Both the position numbers and the translations under genes were made by a program. Positions 1 through 12,561 of a stretch of 64,000 nt of DNA are shown one piece after another (the first letter of the stretch is position 1; the number at the start of each line of letters is the position of its first letter). The notes under the pieces are model-generated. The model ran no database searches and was not told the origin of the DNA. It worked only from the letters and a program-made list of their open reading frames with translations. The DNA comes from Adiantum capillus-veneris (Eukaryota > Streptophyta > Polypodiopsida > Polypodiales > Pteridaceae): the NCBI GenBank assembly GCA_014529385.2, contig CM043942.1:104918141-104982140 (forward strand). Direction: 5' to 3'.

Positions 1-110
1 CGTAAGCTCTCCCAGTCCTCATCCTGTCAATGGCCTTACTCACCATCTCCGCGGTGAAAAAAGCACCTGTGTGTGGGCATGGATCAGGAGGGTCGGGAAG
101 GGGGGGCTGC

Positions 111-1412
111 TCAGGAACTGTGTGCAGAGATGATGCGTATTGGCCCCAGTCCTCTGTAGAAGTGATGGCGGGGGGGGGGGGGGGGAGAGTGCTCCTGAAA
201 GAGCCGCCATGCCTCACGTGAGTCCTGGCTCAAGAATAGCTGATATAGATCCTGCTCTAGCCGAGCCAAAAATGCCCTCTTCTTCCGCCGCACTAGGCGT
301 CGGAAGTCAATCTGTGACTGTCTGTGAGTGATGTCCCCCAAAAGCACCTCCCTCTGAAGTCTAGCTCTAGTGTCTCGGCATTCCTCATCATACCAACTGT
401 TTTGGGGAATGCTCCCCAAACGGCGTCTCTGCTCAGGCTGGGTATGTGGGTATGCCTCTGCTGCTGCATCATGTAGTGTCTGTGTCAATATAGTAGTAAG
501 CTCCTCCAGAGGTCGCCCTGGCTCCTCTGTGCATAGGCGTCTGTAGATCCCATCTATGTATAAAGAGTCTGTCTCCCGTGTGAAGGTGTAGCGAGTAGGG
601 GCTGCTGTCCGTAGCCTGTGTGCTACACTAAACTGAAAAGAGATGGTCATTGACACAAGAGCATGATCCACTGCCACACCAACAGGTCTGGGTCCAACCG
701 TGAGATCCTGGATACTAGAGATGAGGGTCGGCTGTGCCATGACATAATCCACTGTGCTGGTTCCATGTCTGTGTGGAAAGCATGTAAAACCCTCTGAAGC
801 GGGAAATCTCTGTAGGCCATTCAAGATGGCCAATCCATGTGCAGTCCCCATGTCTATCAAGTGTCGTCCATACTCAGTGTGTTCTCCATCTTGTGATAGT
901 CTGGATAGGCTTGTCTCTGCAGCATCCAGCTCTCTTAGCATCTCCTCTGAAGTATGATAAAATATTGTCTGATGATAGGCAGTCCTAGCATTGAAATCCC
1001 CTAGAATGATGATGTCACCATCTCTAGAGAACTCCCATATGTCATCATCCAAAATAGAGAAAGGGGACTGTCCTCTGGGTGGTGCATACACTGAGGTGCT
1101 CGGGGGAAAGTAGCAAATAGCAATGTAAAGATATCTGTCTGTCTTTGCTCTCAGTCTCACCCACATGTACCTAGCTTGCTCATCTCTGCGGGCTATATGT
1201 ATCAATGGCTGTAACTCCTCCTTGAATAACACTGCCACTCCTCCTGATCCCCGCCCTCTGTGCTCTAATCGTGTCTCCTGTCTATAGGCAGTCTCCCATC
1301 TATATCCACTAATGTGAGGCATAGATTGCCCAGGGGCCTGATGTGTCTCAGAGTAGAAGACGATGTCTCTTCCCCTGAAACTATCCTCAAAGGCGCCCAC
1401 ATCAAGTCGCAT
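111..1412 (-). pseudogene. LINE ORF2 N-terminus: APE-type endonuclease plus linker
   Basis: An exonuclease-endonuclease-phosphatase fold, the target-nicking part of a LINE ORF2. The frame is open upstream of the first ATG (1412) to a TGA at 1470-1472 and includes the typical start KVATWNCNGS. Other visible motifs are FYSETH (catalytic Glu region), GGVAVLF, IILGDFNA (Asp/Asn), VDYVMAQ and VAVDHALVSMT (the SDH-like end). After the domain comes a linker with NSWYDEECR and RRKKRAFLARLEQDLYQLFLSQDS, which is shared with copy 2. The frame is lost at the G-run 173-185: the ORF ends at 111, while homology to copy 2 continues to position 1 in another frame. ORF1 and this ORF lie in the same frame, separated only by the TGA at 1470. 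Confidence 0.85.
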
Positions 1413-1469
1413 AGATCCATTACAATTCCACGTGGCAACTTTGAGGGTGGTCCCATGGGTCTCGCACCG

Positions 1470-2555
1470 TCATGTGGAGCGCCGCTCTACAATCACAACC
1501 CGGCCATCTCTGTAGAAGGCCGTCTTTCCCTTCTCCCTTGCCGCTTGAATCTCTGGCATTACCTCTCTCATATGCGCAAGCTGTGTGAGAGTGAGGTCAT
1601 CTCCAAGAAATATGCCTGTTTTCTTTAGTGTAGGACGCTTCTTCAAGAAGTCCTTCTTTGCCTCCATGGATGGGAAACGGATGATTAAAGCTCTCCCTTT
1701 TGAAGTCTCCCCATTGCCTTGTGTCTTCTTCCCCACCCTCCATGCCTTTGTATGAGTAGCCTCGCTACCCATCATGCGGAGAAGTTCTTCAACTTCCCCT
1801 TCCACATCATCTCAGTCTTTTAGACCGGTTACTCTCATATGCAAAGCTCTAGTTTTCCTTCGCTGTTCTTCTTCTAGAGTCATGTTGATGATTGTAGGAG
1901 TGGGGACAGATGTGGTTTCTTTCCCTTTGCCTTTCTTAGCGACTTCTATCCACTTCTCGGCCTCATCCGCCTTTTTTGCGTCTTCGTGATAACATCCATC
2001 CACGAAGACGTCTTTACCATCTTTTGTTTCTCCTCCTCTTTGATCATTCGTACCTGCTCTTTGATGACCTTGATTTCCTCTACCTACCGAAGGTTGGAAT
2101 TCCCCCTCCTCTAGTCCACTGCTCGCTCTATCAGCAAGTTCTTGCTTGAGAGCTGAGACCTCTTCTTTAAGTGCTTTGGAGTCCGCCTTAAGTGCTTGTA
2201 GCTCTACGTGTAGGTCCTCTTTCTCTTTCTTCCACTGCGCGCCTTCGTTGAGAAACATTTGAAGAAGGTTGGCCTTCTCTTTCCACCATCCCTCCATATC
2301 TGCTTTCCAGTCTTTCATCTCCCTCTCCATTTGTGTAATCCGCTTGTTTGTAAGCACAAAGGTTGCCTTCGGATGGGGCTTACACACCGGTGAAGCAGTC
2401 ATTACCTCCATCAAAAATTCAATATGCACTTCTGACTCAAAAAAGGGATACAGTAGGGGATCGGAGCACCGCGGCTCACCCTTGCCAAAAAGGTACAAAA
2501 TGTGGGCACAGGCCCCACTCGGGAGACCGGCTGAATCCTCAAAAAGGCTCGACAC
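1470..2555 (-). pseudogene. LINE ORF1 protein with one in-frame TGA
   Basis: A 361-codon frame interrupted once by TGA at 1812-1814. The N-terminal part (2555-1815) has a hydrophobic start followed by a heptad-rich, Lys/Glu-rich coiled coil (minus-strand segment about 2340-2130), as in the trimerising region of LINE ORF1 proteins, then a charged linker. The C-terminal part (to 1470) contains KGRALIIRFPSMEAKKDFL, which resembles the RRM/nucleic-acid-binding part of ORF1 proteins. The flanking reading is TGLKD-stop-DDVEGEVEELL, so a CGA to TGA change is the simplest explanation. Expected role: binding LINE RNA in the ribonucleoprotein particle. The homology is inferred from layout and composition; no catalytic motif is expected. 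Confidence 0.7.
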
Positions 2556-2559
2556 TCTG

Positions 2560-3434
<875 letters not shown>

Positions 3435-3616
3435 TGAAATGAAATGAAATGTTATATTAACGTCTTCAAAAAGGCCAGAGTGACCTATGAGACCAAACTG
3501 ATACAAAAGTGGTGAATCTGTTACAATGTTTGAAAAGTGTGAAAGTGTGAAAATAAATGCGAAAAACTAAATACAAAGTATTAGTTTATCTAAATACAAA
3601 GTATTAGATAAACTTC

Positions 3617-4678
3617 TTAGGAGCATTCTGGGTGTCTGGCTAGAATGCTTCTAATCCTTTGTTGTAGTCTCCTCCGGTGAAGTGTGCTTCTGCATCTTGG
3701 TCGTGGTCGTCTCGATTTCCTAAGCTCAATCGCCCTGTCAATGAGGGTGCCTTTGGTATGAATGTGGGTACTCCTTTGTGCTCGCTGCTGGCCTCTTGCT
3801 TCTCCTTCCATTCCTGCTTCTCTCGATCCGAAGAAATCTGTGATCTGCCTCTGAGGTTGTAGTGCTCTTTGTCTTCTCATTAGATTATCCCTGTGCAGAT
3901 GTAGTTCCAGTAGGTACAGGCCTAAGCACCTTTGATCTTGGTATTGCATGACTCTATCTAGAGGTCCAAAGCCTTCTTTGAATAGGCAATGGAAACGCCC
4001 ACGTATCTCATAGTATACGGTGCAATGGCATATGTAGTGTAATTCTGTCTCCGGCTCCATTCCGCATAACTTGCAAATTCTGCTCTCAGGTGGGATTCCC
4101 CTAAATCTGCCAAATTCAATTTCCAGCTGGTGTGAGGATGTACGAATCTGACCAATAGCACATCTCAAACCATGAGACAGGTGGGTATCCATGTAGCTCG
4201 GGCGAATCACAATACCATCTTCAGATAGCTGTAGGAAGTTTTCTTTGTAGTCGGCCATCTTCCTGCCCAATTCTTGTGTAGGGTCTACCCATGTCCTCTT
4301 AGTGTCCAACTGTATAAGATCCTGGCGGATGATTTTATTAATCTCCGTTCGTGTGATTGCCAGTGATGGAGCCTCAAGAGAGTATTGGAAGGGGGGTAAT
4401 CTTTCCATACTGAACTCGTGTCTCTGAAACCACGAGGACAGTTGCGCATACCAGCATGATGTATCTCCTTTCATTGCTAATTGTCGAGAGGATTCGAGGG
4501 CCAATCTAGTATATCGGCAATTATTTGTATCCCATAAACCAAGTATAAAGGACACTGATCTGGTAAGAGCTTCAATTTCTATCGGAGGGGCAGCTAGTTC
4601 CGCTCGGGTAATCGCGTATGGTACGGAGGCCTTGACTCTAATCATTCGGGAAATCATAGATACCAAAGGTCTCTCCAT
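3617..4678 (-). pseudogene. LINE copy 2: C-terminal region with CCHC zinc motif
   Basis: Same frame as the RT, separated from it by the single TGA at 4709-4711. The C-terminal half carries CKLCGMEPETELHYICHC, the Cys/His zinc-binding motif found after the RT in many LINE ORF2 proteins (target RNA/DNA binding). It is followed by a basic tail (RKSRRPRPRCRSTLHRRRLQ). The upstream part is a helical region with no catalytic motif. The natural stop is at 3617-3619, close to the tail repeats. Confidence 0.82.
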
Positions 4679-4708
4679 TGACTTCCAATTATCCTGATCC
4701 GCAGATGG

Positions 4709-5539
4709 TCACCAAATCTGGACCCCATAAAGCATAGCCGAAGCCACCACAATATCAAAGAGCCAAAGTTTTGTTCGTGGTTCCTGAAACCCTCCCAAGG
4801 CCGCAGAGGCTCTGGACAATCTAGCATCCGCTGCTTTCTTAAGAGTAAACTTCGGTCCTGTAAATACCACACCAAGGTATGTGTATGCATCTGTGTACTC
4901 TACTATATCCTGGCCATATGCAAATGTAGGTGCCGATCTCCTAACCCACTGCGGTGTGGTGTTAAACACCATAACTTTGGTTTTACCCAAATTAACCGAC
5001 AGTCCGCTGTCCTCCGCGAATTTATGTAATGCATCTAACTGCCTTTGCATTCCATCTGGTGATTCTGCTATCAATACAATATCATTTGCATATAACAACA
5101 AAGGGATCCATGACCCTGCAAGTTGAGCACCTCTGTCACCCTCTCTATCAATGTAATCTGATACCTCATCCATATACATACCAAATAAAGTAGGGGACAG
5201 TGGGCATCCCTGCTTTACTCCAACGGTGGAATGAACAATGTCGGAATCCCCTTCTGGAGTACGTACATAGCCAGTTACTGACCCGTATAAGGCCATGATC
5301 CCCCAGATAATCTGTTTGGGGACCCCTAACTCTTGCATTCTGCGCATCAATCTGGCCCTTGGTACTGTATCAAAAGCTTTCCGAAAATCCACAAAGCAAC
5401 AATACATCCTTCTCCCACTTGCTCTTCCTTCCTCAATAATGGTTCTGAGCGTAAGAATATGATCTAAAGTGGAATAACCCCTCCTGAATCCAGCTTGTCT
5501 TGTTGCCCTTATGCCCTCATTCTCTGCCCATCTACTCAA
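4709..5539 (-). pseudogene. LINE copy 2: reverse transcriptase core, catalytic YADD changed to YAND
   Basis: RT palm and thumb. Motifs in order: GFRRGYSTLDHI; CCFVDFRKAFDTVPRARLM (motif A, catalytic Asp); GVKQGCPLSPTLFGMYMDEV (motif B); LLLYANDIVLIAES (motif C, where LINE RTs have YADD); LGKTKVMVFN (thumb side). Asn in place of the first Asp of the DD pair should abolish metal binding. The frame ends at a TGA (VQIW-stop-PSA), after which the same frame continues as the C-terminal ORF. The family assignment is secure; loss of activity is inferred from the motif. Confidence 0.92.
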
Positions 5540-6314
5540 ATTTTTGTTCCAGAATGGATGCGTACAGTCGGGTCAATGTGTGTCCCACCATAATGGTACG
5601 GTAGTTTCCGGGTATCATAGGATCCCTTGACTTGAAAATAGGTACGATAGTAGATAATTTCCAAGATTCAAGTAATCCTTCACACATGACCAGATTAAAC
5701 AGACGAGCAAGGACTTCTGAAAGTAGATCCCTTGCATGGATCAGATGTTCTGCTACTAGACCCTCATGATCATATGCTCTTCTTGTCTTCATCTTATCAA
5801 TGGCTTTTTCCACCATTTCCATAGTAAAGAAAGTACTAGTAGCAGGGCATGGCTCTAGCGGATCTGGTAATGGAGGTTGTCCAGATACCGTATATAATGA
5901 TGTTACATATTGACCCCAAATCTCAGGAGAAGTAATTGTCAGAGGCGATGAGTGCTCGTGAAATAAACGCCAGGCCTCATGTGAGTCTTGACTCAAGAAG
6001 AGCTGATATAAATCCTTCTCCAGTTTGGCTAAAAATGCCCTTTTCTTGCGACGTACTATACGCCGAAGAGCAATCCGAGACTGCTTATATGTGATTAAGC
6101 TCTTTTTGGACCTGGGTTCTCGTCTCTCTGCATTCCTCGTCGTACCAACTGTTTTGAGGCATGTTCCCAGATCCTCTCTTCTGGTCAGGCTGAGTATGTG
6201 GGTATGCCTCTTGTGCTGCTCTTGTCCATGTAGTATCTCTGTTAGCTGAGAAGTAATCTCCTCTACAGTATATACTGGCTCGGCTGACCACATCCTATTA
6301 TAGATCTTTTCCAC
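5532..6314 (-). pseudogene. LINE copy 2: linker and RT N-terminus
   Basis: Translated motifs match copy 1: VEEITSQL, then (in another frame) AAQEAYPHTQP and NSWYDEECRETR, then back in this frame RRKKRAFLAKLEKDLYQLFL. Two compensating frameshifts therefore lie between about 6215 and 6085. It continues into the RT fingers: KMKTRRAYDHEGLVAEHL, LVMCEGLLESWKLSTIVPIFKS, PGNYRTIMVGHTLTRLYASILEQK. It then ends by a frameshift at an A/T run (about 5540); the adjacent frame continues with LSRWAENEGIRA. This is the start of the RNA-templated polymerase that copies the element at its target nick. Confidence 0.85.
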
Positions 6315-6390
6315 ATAGACTGAATCGGTCTCTAGCGTGAAAGTATATCTTGTGTGTGTCTTCTTCCTTTGTACTTGAGAGGCATTGTAT

Positions 6391-6391
<1 letters not shown>

Positions 6392-6445
<54 letters not shown>
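6392..6445. repeat. (GA)n microsatellite at the 5' border of LINE copy 2
   Basis: About 54 bp of GA. Same strand orientation as the tract at the other end of LINE copy 2. Confidence 0.97.
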
Positions 6446-6449
<4 letters not shown>

Positions 6450-7058
6450 CACATTAATTGGGCTAGATGGGATTATGGTTGGTCGGATGCTTCCTTGGTT
6501 GGTACTGAGGTCATTGGTGCTACCTATTGGTTTCGAAGAGGGGTTGTTGCACGTATAAGAGAGATTGATGCGGCTATTCCTCTTGACTGGCATGACTACA
6601 TTTGGGGAAGACTGTTTTACTTTCTCATCAGGGTTGGCCGGTGGGGGCTCCGAGAAGAGTTCTCTTTAACAGCTCGCCACCCTGAAATTGGATCACCCGG
6701 TGATAGGGTCCAGCGGCTGGTATTTCACCGCATGTCCTGCACTGTCCGGTGCGCCCCCGACAGCCCGTGAAAATCTGGAGGAGCGAATGGCGATCACGCC
6801 CAGTCGTACTCATATGGCATCAGGTCTCCAAGGTGAATAGCCTCTGGTCGATAGAACAATGTAGGTAAGGGAAGTCGGCAAAACGGATCCGGAACTTCGG
6901 GAAAAGGATTGGCTCTGAGGGTTAGGTCTAGGGGTCTGCGGTCCGACACCGGAGGCTGTCGGGGGTATGCCCGAGCTGCCCCAGCAACAATGGCGGGCCT
7001 CCACGTGCCCACTTGCTGACGGCCGTAGAACGTCGCCCCTCTCGGGGCGGCCTTCCCG
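6446..7058. other. Unassigned GC-rich stretch
   Basis: An open frame on the plus strand (about 6448-6770) has no recognisable domain and starts inside the (GA)n tract, so I do not call it a gene. No repeats longer than a few bases were seen. It leads directly into the tandem array at 7059. Confidence 0.3.
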
Positions 7059-7655
7059 CATGGGACACGAGTGTTTGGCATTGCAGAGATTGGCTATCAT
7101 GGCTATCACATCAGATTGGCCTCTCAGGGTGAGTTGGCTCTTGATCAGCATGGGACACAAATGTTTGGCATTGCAGAGACGGGCTATCATGGCAATCACA
7201 TCAGATTGGCCTCTCAGGGTGAGGTGGCTCTTGACAGAAGTTGGATGCTCATTGGCAGCCTGTTCGAGTGGTGGGATCTTGGGGGAGGCGCTCTTGTGTT
7301 GACCCTGTTTTCATTGCAAAGGAGGCATGGCTTTGGAGGTTGTGAATTTGGCAGGGATGGTGCCTCACGGAGTTGGACTAGGATCCTGGTGAGTTGGCTC
7401 TTGATCAGCATGGGACACAAATGTTTGGCATTGCAGAGACGGGCTACCATGGCAATCACATGAGATTGGCCTCTCAGGGTGAGGTGGCTCTTGATCAGAA
7501 GTTGGATGCTCATTGGCAGCCTGTTCGAGTGGTGGGATCTTTGGGGAGGCGCTCTTGTGTTGACCCTGTTTTCATTGCAAAGGAGGCATGGCTTTGGAGG
7601 TTGTGGATTTGGTAGGGATGGTGACTCACGGAGTTGGACTAGGATCCTGGTGAGT
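7059..7655. repeat. Tandem repeat: 90-bp unit plus two 260-bp units
   Basis: The block starting CATGGGACAC occurs at 7059, 7149 and 7409. The first and second starts are 90 bp apart. The second and third are 260 bp apart because they carry a further shared block (from GTTGGATGCTCATTGGCAGC through GGAGTTGGACTAGGATCCTG). The copies are nearly identical, with scattered substitutions. One plus frame reads across it (FGIAETGYHG, LASQGEVALDQ), but no family is recognised. Confidence 0.9.
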
Positions 7656-8515
7656 GGCAGTGGCCTTCTTTAGAGGCCAATGGGGGCCCCCTCTCATTTT
7701 TTGAGTAGACAGTATCGCTTAGGAGGAGGGTTATCTTGAAGACACGACGCCCGGTTCACCGTCCATGTCAGTCAGGAGTACGGTGAGATCGGCGCATTTC
7801 TCAAGCCTTTCAGCAACAGTTTTGGTCATGCATTTGGACCCTCAAGATTACTGGTTATAATCCAACTTGCAGCCTGAGTCCTTAAGGCATTGTTTCTAGG
7901 TTTGTCCATATGCTTAGCAAGTGTAGAGGGCAGTTTGTTGTTTGCTGATCGGGGTGGGCATTCATGATGGGTTTGTGACGTGGGGGGCAGTTGCATGGCT
8001 TTGTTTTCCGGGGTCACACCTTTTTTCAGGGCTCTCTGACAGATACAGTTTTCATGCTTCATTGGGATATAAACCGGGCACTTTGTAGATGATTCTAGGT
8101 ACAGGTCATCGGTCGGACCTCTCTCGGAGGGATGGAGTTTTTACTACGATCTGTAGCGTCACTTTCTGGACCATGTGGAAGACTTGTGCTCACAGTCTTC
8201 CCCTACATCCACCACTTTGAGAGCTAGTTGGACTGAGCTGCTACATACTCTTTGCAGCCAGTGGGATTCTTCAGTGAGATCTCCAGGGCAACGGAGCAGT
8301 GCCAATACTCTTTTCTTCGGACATGGGCGAGATCTTCTCTTATTTTCAGTATGGACCGTGGAGACATCGCATGGCATTATGCACCTCCAAAGTGCTTCAT
8401 TTTGCGTTCTTCATTTAGACCACCTTGATGTATACATAGCCCTCACATTGTACTCCCGATAGTTCTTTGAGGATCTCCAGAGGTCTCTTTGTTTACAGCC
8501 TTTTTTCTTTTTTTT

Positions 8516-8555
<40 letters not shown>

Positions 8556-11329
8556 ACTGATTGATTGATTGATTCTGCAGGTTGTAGAGGTTTTACCATC
8601 TGCACTCGTTCTCTTCATTCTTCGAAAGCTTCCACCAAAGCGAACGTCGGCCCAATATCATCCAATCCGCTAGCATTTTTTTTAAGTCCGCATTTTTGAT
8701 AATCAGCAGTCAGCTTATCCAGAGTCTCACCCCCCTTTTTCCCCTGGGGAGGGGGATTTCTGGTTTTTGTATGTAAGGGCTATTTGCTTTGTATAGAAAT
8801 AGTCAATTCTCTTCTTTGCATTTTTTTTAAAAATGAAATAGCAAAGAACTTAATGCATTGCCACCCATGATTGACAATGCATGGAGTACCAGCAAGCGAG
8901 TCTTTTTGCCACTAGCATTGCAGTTTTTTGGCTCAAGTAAGGCCTTATAAGGTATTAGTGCCACGTTGCACGTTCATGATGGAAAGCCTATTTTCTTCCA
9001 CTCTCTAGAGCATAGTCTTACGTATATATGGGTGGCTGCGAGAGAGTGCAGATTTATTTTCTTATTTTTACCAAAAGGGGCATTGAGTAGGGGGTGACAC
9101 TCTTTTCACCTAGGTAATGAGGGTGAAAATATGCGCGCACATGATGTGCCTCTTTTCTAATGCATTTTTTGGAAGCAATTTTTCTGGAGGTTTTACATAT
9201 ATATTTTCAACAAGCCTTTGGGAAATCATGCAAGGTTTCTGTATCAAGCTCCTCTTGCCATTTGTTAGGCAATGTAGACCAGAGCAACTAGTGGCACACG
9301 GTCTTACCAATATGCTGATGCTCTCTCGCTCTCCCTCTCACCCTCTCTGAGCTCGAGTCCCTTGAGAGCCATACTGTCTTCCATTCTTTGGAAGTTTTAT
9401 GGAGTTGTTATGCCCTTGGAGAAAGAATAAAGCCACAACAATCTTTATAGTCGAATGAAGTGCTTGACAGCTTACATGTTTTTTAGAAAGGCAGCTTTGC
9501 AATGTGCATAGCTAAAAATCTAATGAGAGCAGTACCATTTTTCAAACGAATTGGTTCTTAAATGGTCTGTCGTATCTTGAAATAGAAAGGATGGTTTGGA
9601 GCTTTTTCCTTGTTTCTAGGTCAGAGCCATGGACTCTTTGTTTTGTTCTTTCAAAACCTGTGTATCACGTGAATGATCAAGGGACTAAACCTATTGTGAC
9701 CGCCTGGAGCCTACAATGTGAGTGGATGTGTGTGTATATTTTATAAGACTTGTGGGTTAGGCCCTCTTTAACTTCATCTGCAATTTTACTGATGTGTCTC
9801 TCCCAGCTTAGCTTATCAAATGGAGTAGTTACCTCTTTGAAAATTTTGGTTATTGTATAAGGCTCATAGATTTTTAACTGGCATGAAGAGAAACTTAGTG
9901 TTCTTGTCCGAAACTTAAGTGTTCTTGTTCGGATTTGTTAGTGGAGTTTATTGGCTGTGTCCCTGCTCCGCAAAGAACAAATGCAAAATTTCTTTTGACT
10001 TAACAACAAAGGAATGTCTCTTAGTATAGAAACTGTTTTTAGTGCTTTTATTTTAGTGTACAAACTATTTCTAGTGGGCATGAGATTGAGAAAGCGAGAT
10101 TGAGAAAGCGAGAGAAATGACTGAGGGATGGGTGAAACTCAACTTTCATAGTTGCAAGTTAGTCTAGCTCCGGAGTCTCGTACGGATCAAGCTGAATGGT
10201 AATTGTTAGTATATTTTTTGAATTGTGACTACTTGCTTGAGATAGATGCCCAAATAACCCACTACACTAACATACTCTGCTTCTATGGTATACTAGAACT
10301 TGCAAGCTTGCAAGCAAGATTGTCATGAAAGCGCACCACCGGCGAATGTAATCATTACCTTACATGGACCTAAAGTTGTCCAAAATCTTTGAATAATTTA
10401 TATCCACATGCACCTTCGGGTCCAAAGAAATGTACAACTGGTATGCACCATGCAAGTAGTTTATCAAACATGTCATTGCCAACCCTTCTTGCAACAGTGT
10501 GCCTTAACCATGTCAACTCCCACTAAAAAGCAATGTTTGAATGAGTCTCTAATCATGGCATACATAGCGTAATAAATAGCAACACACTCCAGAGAAATTT
10601 TGGCCATCTCAGCCCTTTATTAATCAGATTCTAGACAATTATCTTGGCTCACGTATGAAGGCAATGAAAAAGAGATCTGCTTCTCCCCCTCATGTTTGAA
10701 TGTTTCAATATTGGCAAATGTACTCGTTTTGCGACAAGTAAAGAACCTTCTTTGACTTGCCCACAAGCTTCTCATGTCAAGAATATGGTTTTCCACATCA
10801 CCTTCATTGCATCTACCTCAAGATGGTTCTTCCAAGCTATGAGGGTGAAGGCTTAAAATCAAAACACTACCATTGCAGGGTTTTCATTGTAGTTGCAATC
10901 AATTTCACTCAGACTAGACTTGGAAACTTCATTGAATCATCAAACTTCATTATTGTAGCTACAATCAATTTCACTCGGACTTGACTTGAAACTTCATTAA
11001 AGCATCAAACTTATCATACCATTCCCTTGATGCTTGCTTTGAGCCATAAAGGCTTCTTCTAAGCTTACTCTCTTCTTTTTGCCTCTATACAAAATTATTA
11101 GATCGTTGCATGTAAAATGTCCTCATGCTTAATTGACCTTCATACTTGCATCTTTCATTCCTATTCCTCATCGTCGAAGCAAAGTAACATGACATCCAGC
11201 CCCTCTAAAGTTGCACATCCTTCGGCATGTACCAATTGTTATCCAAAACAGCAAGCATACATAACCTCAACCAATCATTGCCCCACCATAAGCATGCTTT
11301 GAGAAATCCTCCAATTTGTGGCTAAGCCA
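7656..11329. other. Non-coding stretch without recognisable genes
   Basis: Only short ORFs with no domain signal. Simple features: a short (GA)n tract at 8520-8552 followed by (GATT)n, T-rich runs near 8500-8830, and a 66-bp imperfect tandem duplication at 10880-11011. The sequence is AT-rich and looks like old decayed intergenic DNA. Confidence 0.5.
10880..11011. repeat. 66-bp imperfect tandem duplication
   Basis: Two adjacent units share CAATCAATTTCACTC (10896 and 10962) and TTGAAACTTCATT-like ends. They differ by a handful of substitutions. Confidence 0.75.
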
Positions 11330-11339
11330 CGTAAACCAA

Positions 11340-11874
11340 CCTGCTGCGACACCAGAAACTTGCTCATCGCCTTAGCATAGAACAGAAAGAGGAAGGGGGC
11401 AAGAGGGCAGCCCTATCTGATCGAACGTGTGAGCATGAAGCGATCACCCCTATCTCCTACCAAAAGTACTTGACTGTGTGCTCGTGAATACAAAGCTGAC
11501 ACCCCTCTGATTCGAGCATTTGAGAAGCCCATCTTGCGTAGAGTGCCCTCCAGAAAGTCCGAGTCAACTCTCTTGTAGGCCTTCTGAAAATCGAGAAGAA
11601 GAATCACCAGATACTCACCACGGAGCTGCGCTAGGGTAGAAGCCTCCCAAAAAGTAAAGATATTGTCAAGGATACTACGCTCCTTGACAAAACCCATCTG
11701 AGTCCCATGTATGATGCTTTCAAGAAGTGGCTGAATCCTCAAACTCAGAGCCTTGGCAAGAATTTTGTAGGTTGAGTTGAGGATGATGATGGGGCGCCAC
11801 TGTCGAATCTCATCCAAGGAGCCACCCTCCTTGCGAATGAGGTAGATCAGGCCCTCACTCATGTTGTCAGGCAT
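11340..11874 (-). pseudogene. L1-type LINE reverse transcriptase fragment
   Basis: RT fingers and palm: MSEGLIYLIRKEGG, IRQWRPIIILNSTYKILAKAL (typical L1 'RPISLLN..YK' strand), HGTQMGFVKERSILDNIF, and LVILLLDFQKAYKRVDSDFL (motif A Asp in LDFQKAY). A TAG replaces the Gln of RQGCPLAPFLFLFY (motif B, near 11410), and the same frame then continues. Motif C is absent. The linker ORF upstream (12405-11859) contains EEQLQQARQEL-like helical sequence. Confidence 0.85.
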
Positions 11875-12561
11875 CTCAAGATGTACTGAAAGGCACTGCA
11901 GAGATATGAGCCAAGCAAGTCCCAGTACTCCAAGAAAAAACTGGGAGTCAAGCCATCCTCACTTGGATAGCTACCACGAGGGAGTGCAGTAACAGCCGTG
12001 TGTAGCTCTAGCTGAAAAGGCAGCTCAAGCCTCTGGCGCATCTCCTCAGTCTCACAAGACAAGATATCCGTGTCCACACCTACTCTCTGCATGCATCCTG
12101 ACGCTTTGATCAAGGCTCTGCAGGCAATAAATCACGGTAAAAGTCAGTAGCAATTGCACGCATGTCCTTTGGCTCTGAAGCAACTGACCTGTCGGCCTCC
12201 TGAATTGATTGACCTTGGTATGTGTATGCTGAGGTCTCACTGCCTCAAAGAAAGCGCCTGTCACTCTGTCACCCACCTGGGTCCATTGAGATGCATGTTG
12301 ATGGAAAGCAAACTCATGACGCCTCTCCTCTGTGCTAACAAGCTCCTGGCGAGCCTGTTGTAACTGCTCCTCCAACCAAGGACTGTCTGGATGTTGCTCC
12401 TGCATCCTCTACAAGGAAGCAATGCCCCATCAGAGAGGCTGTTCCTCCTCTCTCGCTGTAGCCAGGCGAGCCAAAAACTCCTGAAGAAAGAATCGACTAA
12501 GCTAAGCTAGTTCTGAGGCCATTCTGTCAGCAGGAGAATCTTGCATGTCTAAGCTCTCTGT

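Larger units (their letters stand above)
3560..6350 (-). mobile_element. LINE copy 2, 5'-truncated and inactive
   Basis: A minus-strand copy of the same family as 1-3325. Homology to copy 1 starts in the endonuclease-RT linker near 6350 and stops abruptly there, the usual 5' truncation of LINEs. It carries the whole RT and the C-terminal zinc motif and ends in an AT-rich tail with a tandem CTAAATACAAAGTATTAG (3567-3605). Damage: frameshifts in the linker and at about 5535-5545, an in-frame TGA at 4709-4711, and Asn for the second residue of the catalytic YADD. (GA)n tracts flank both ends (3327-3432 and 6392-6445). Confidence 0.88.

Noticed and set aside
6354-6770. Plus-strand ORF of 138 codons starting in (GA)n
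   Set aside because: Start lies in a microsatellite and the remainder has no recognised domain.
7059-7655. CRISPR-like array
   Set aside because: Repeat units are long, few and adjacent, without short unique spacers, in a plant-like genome.
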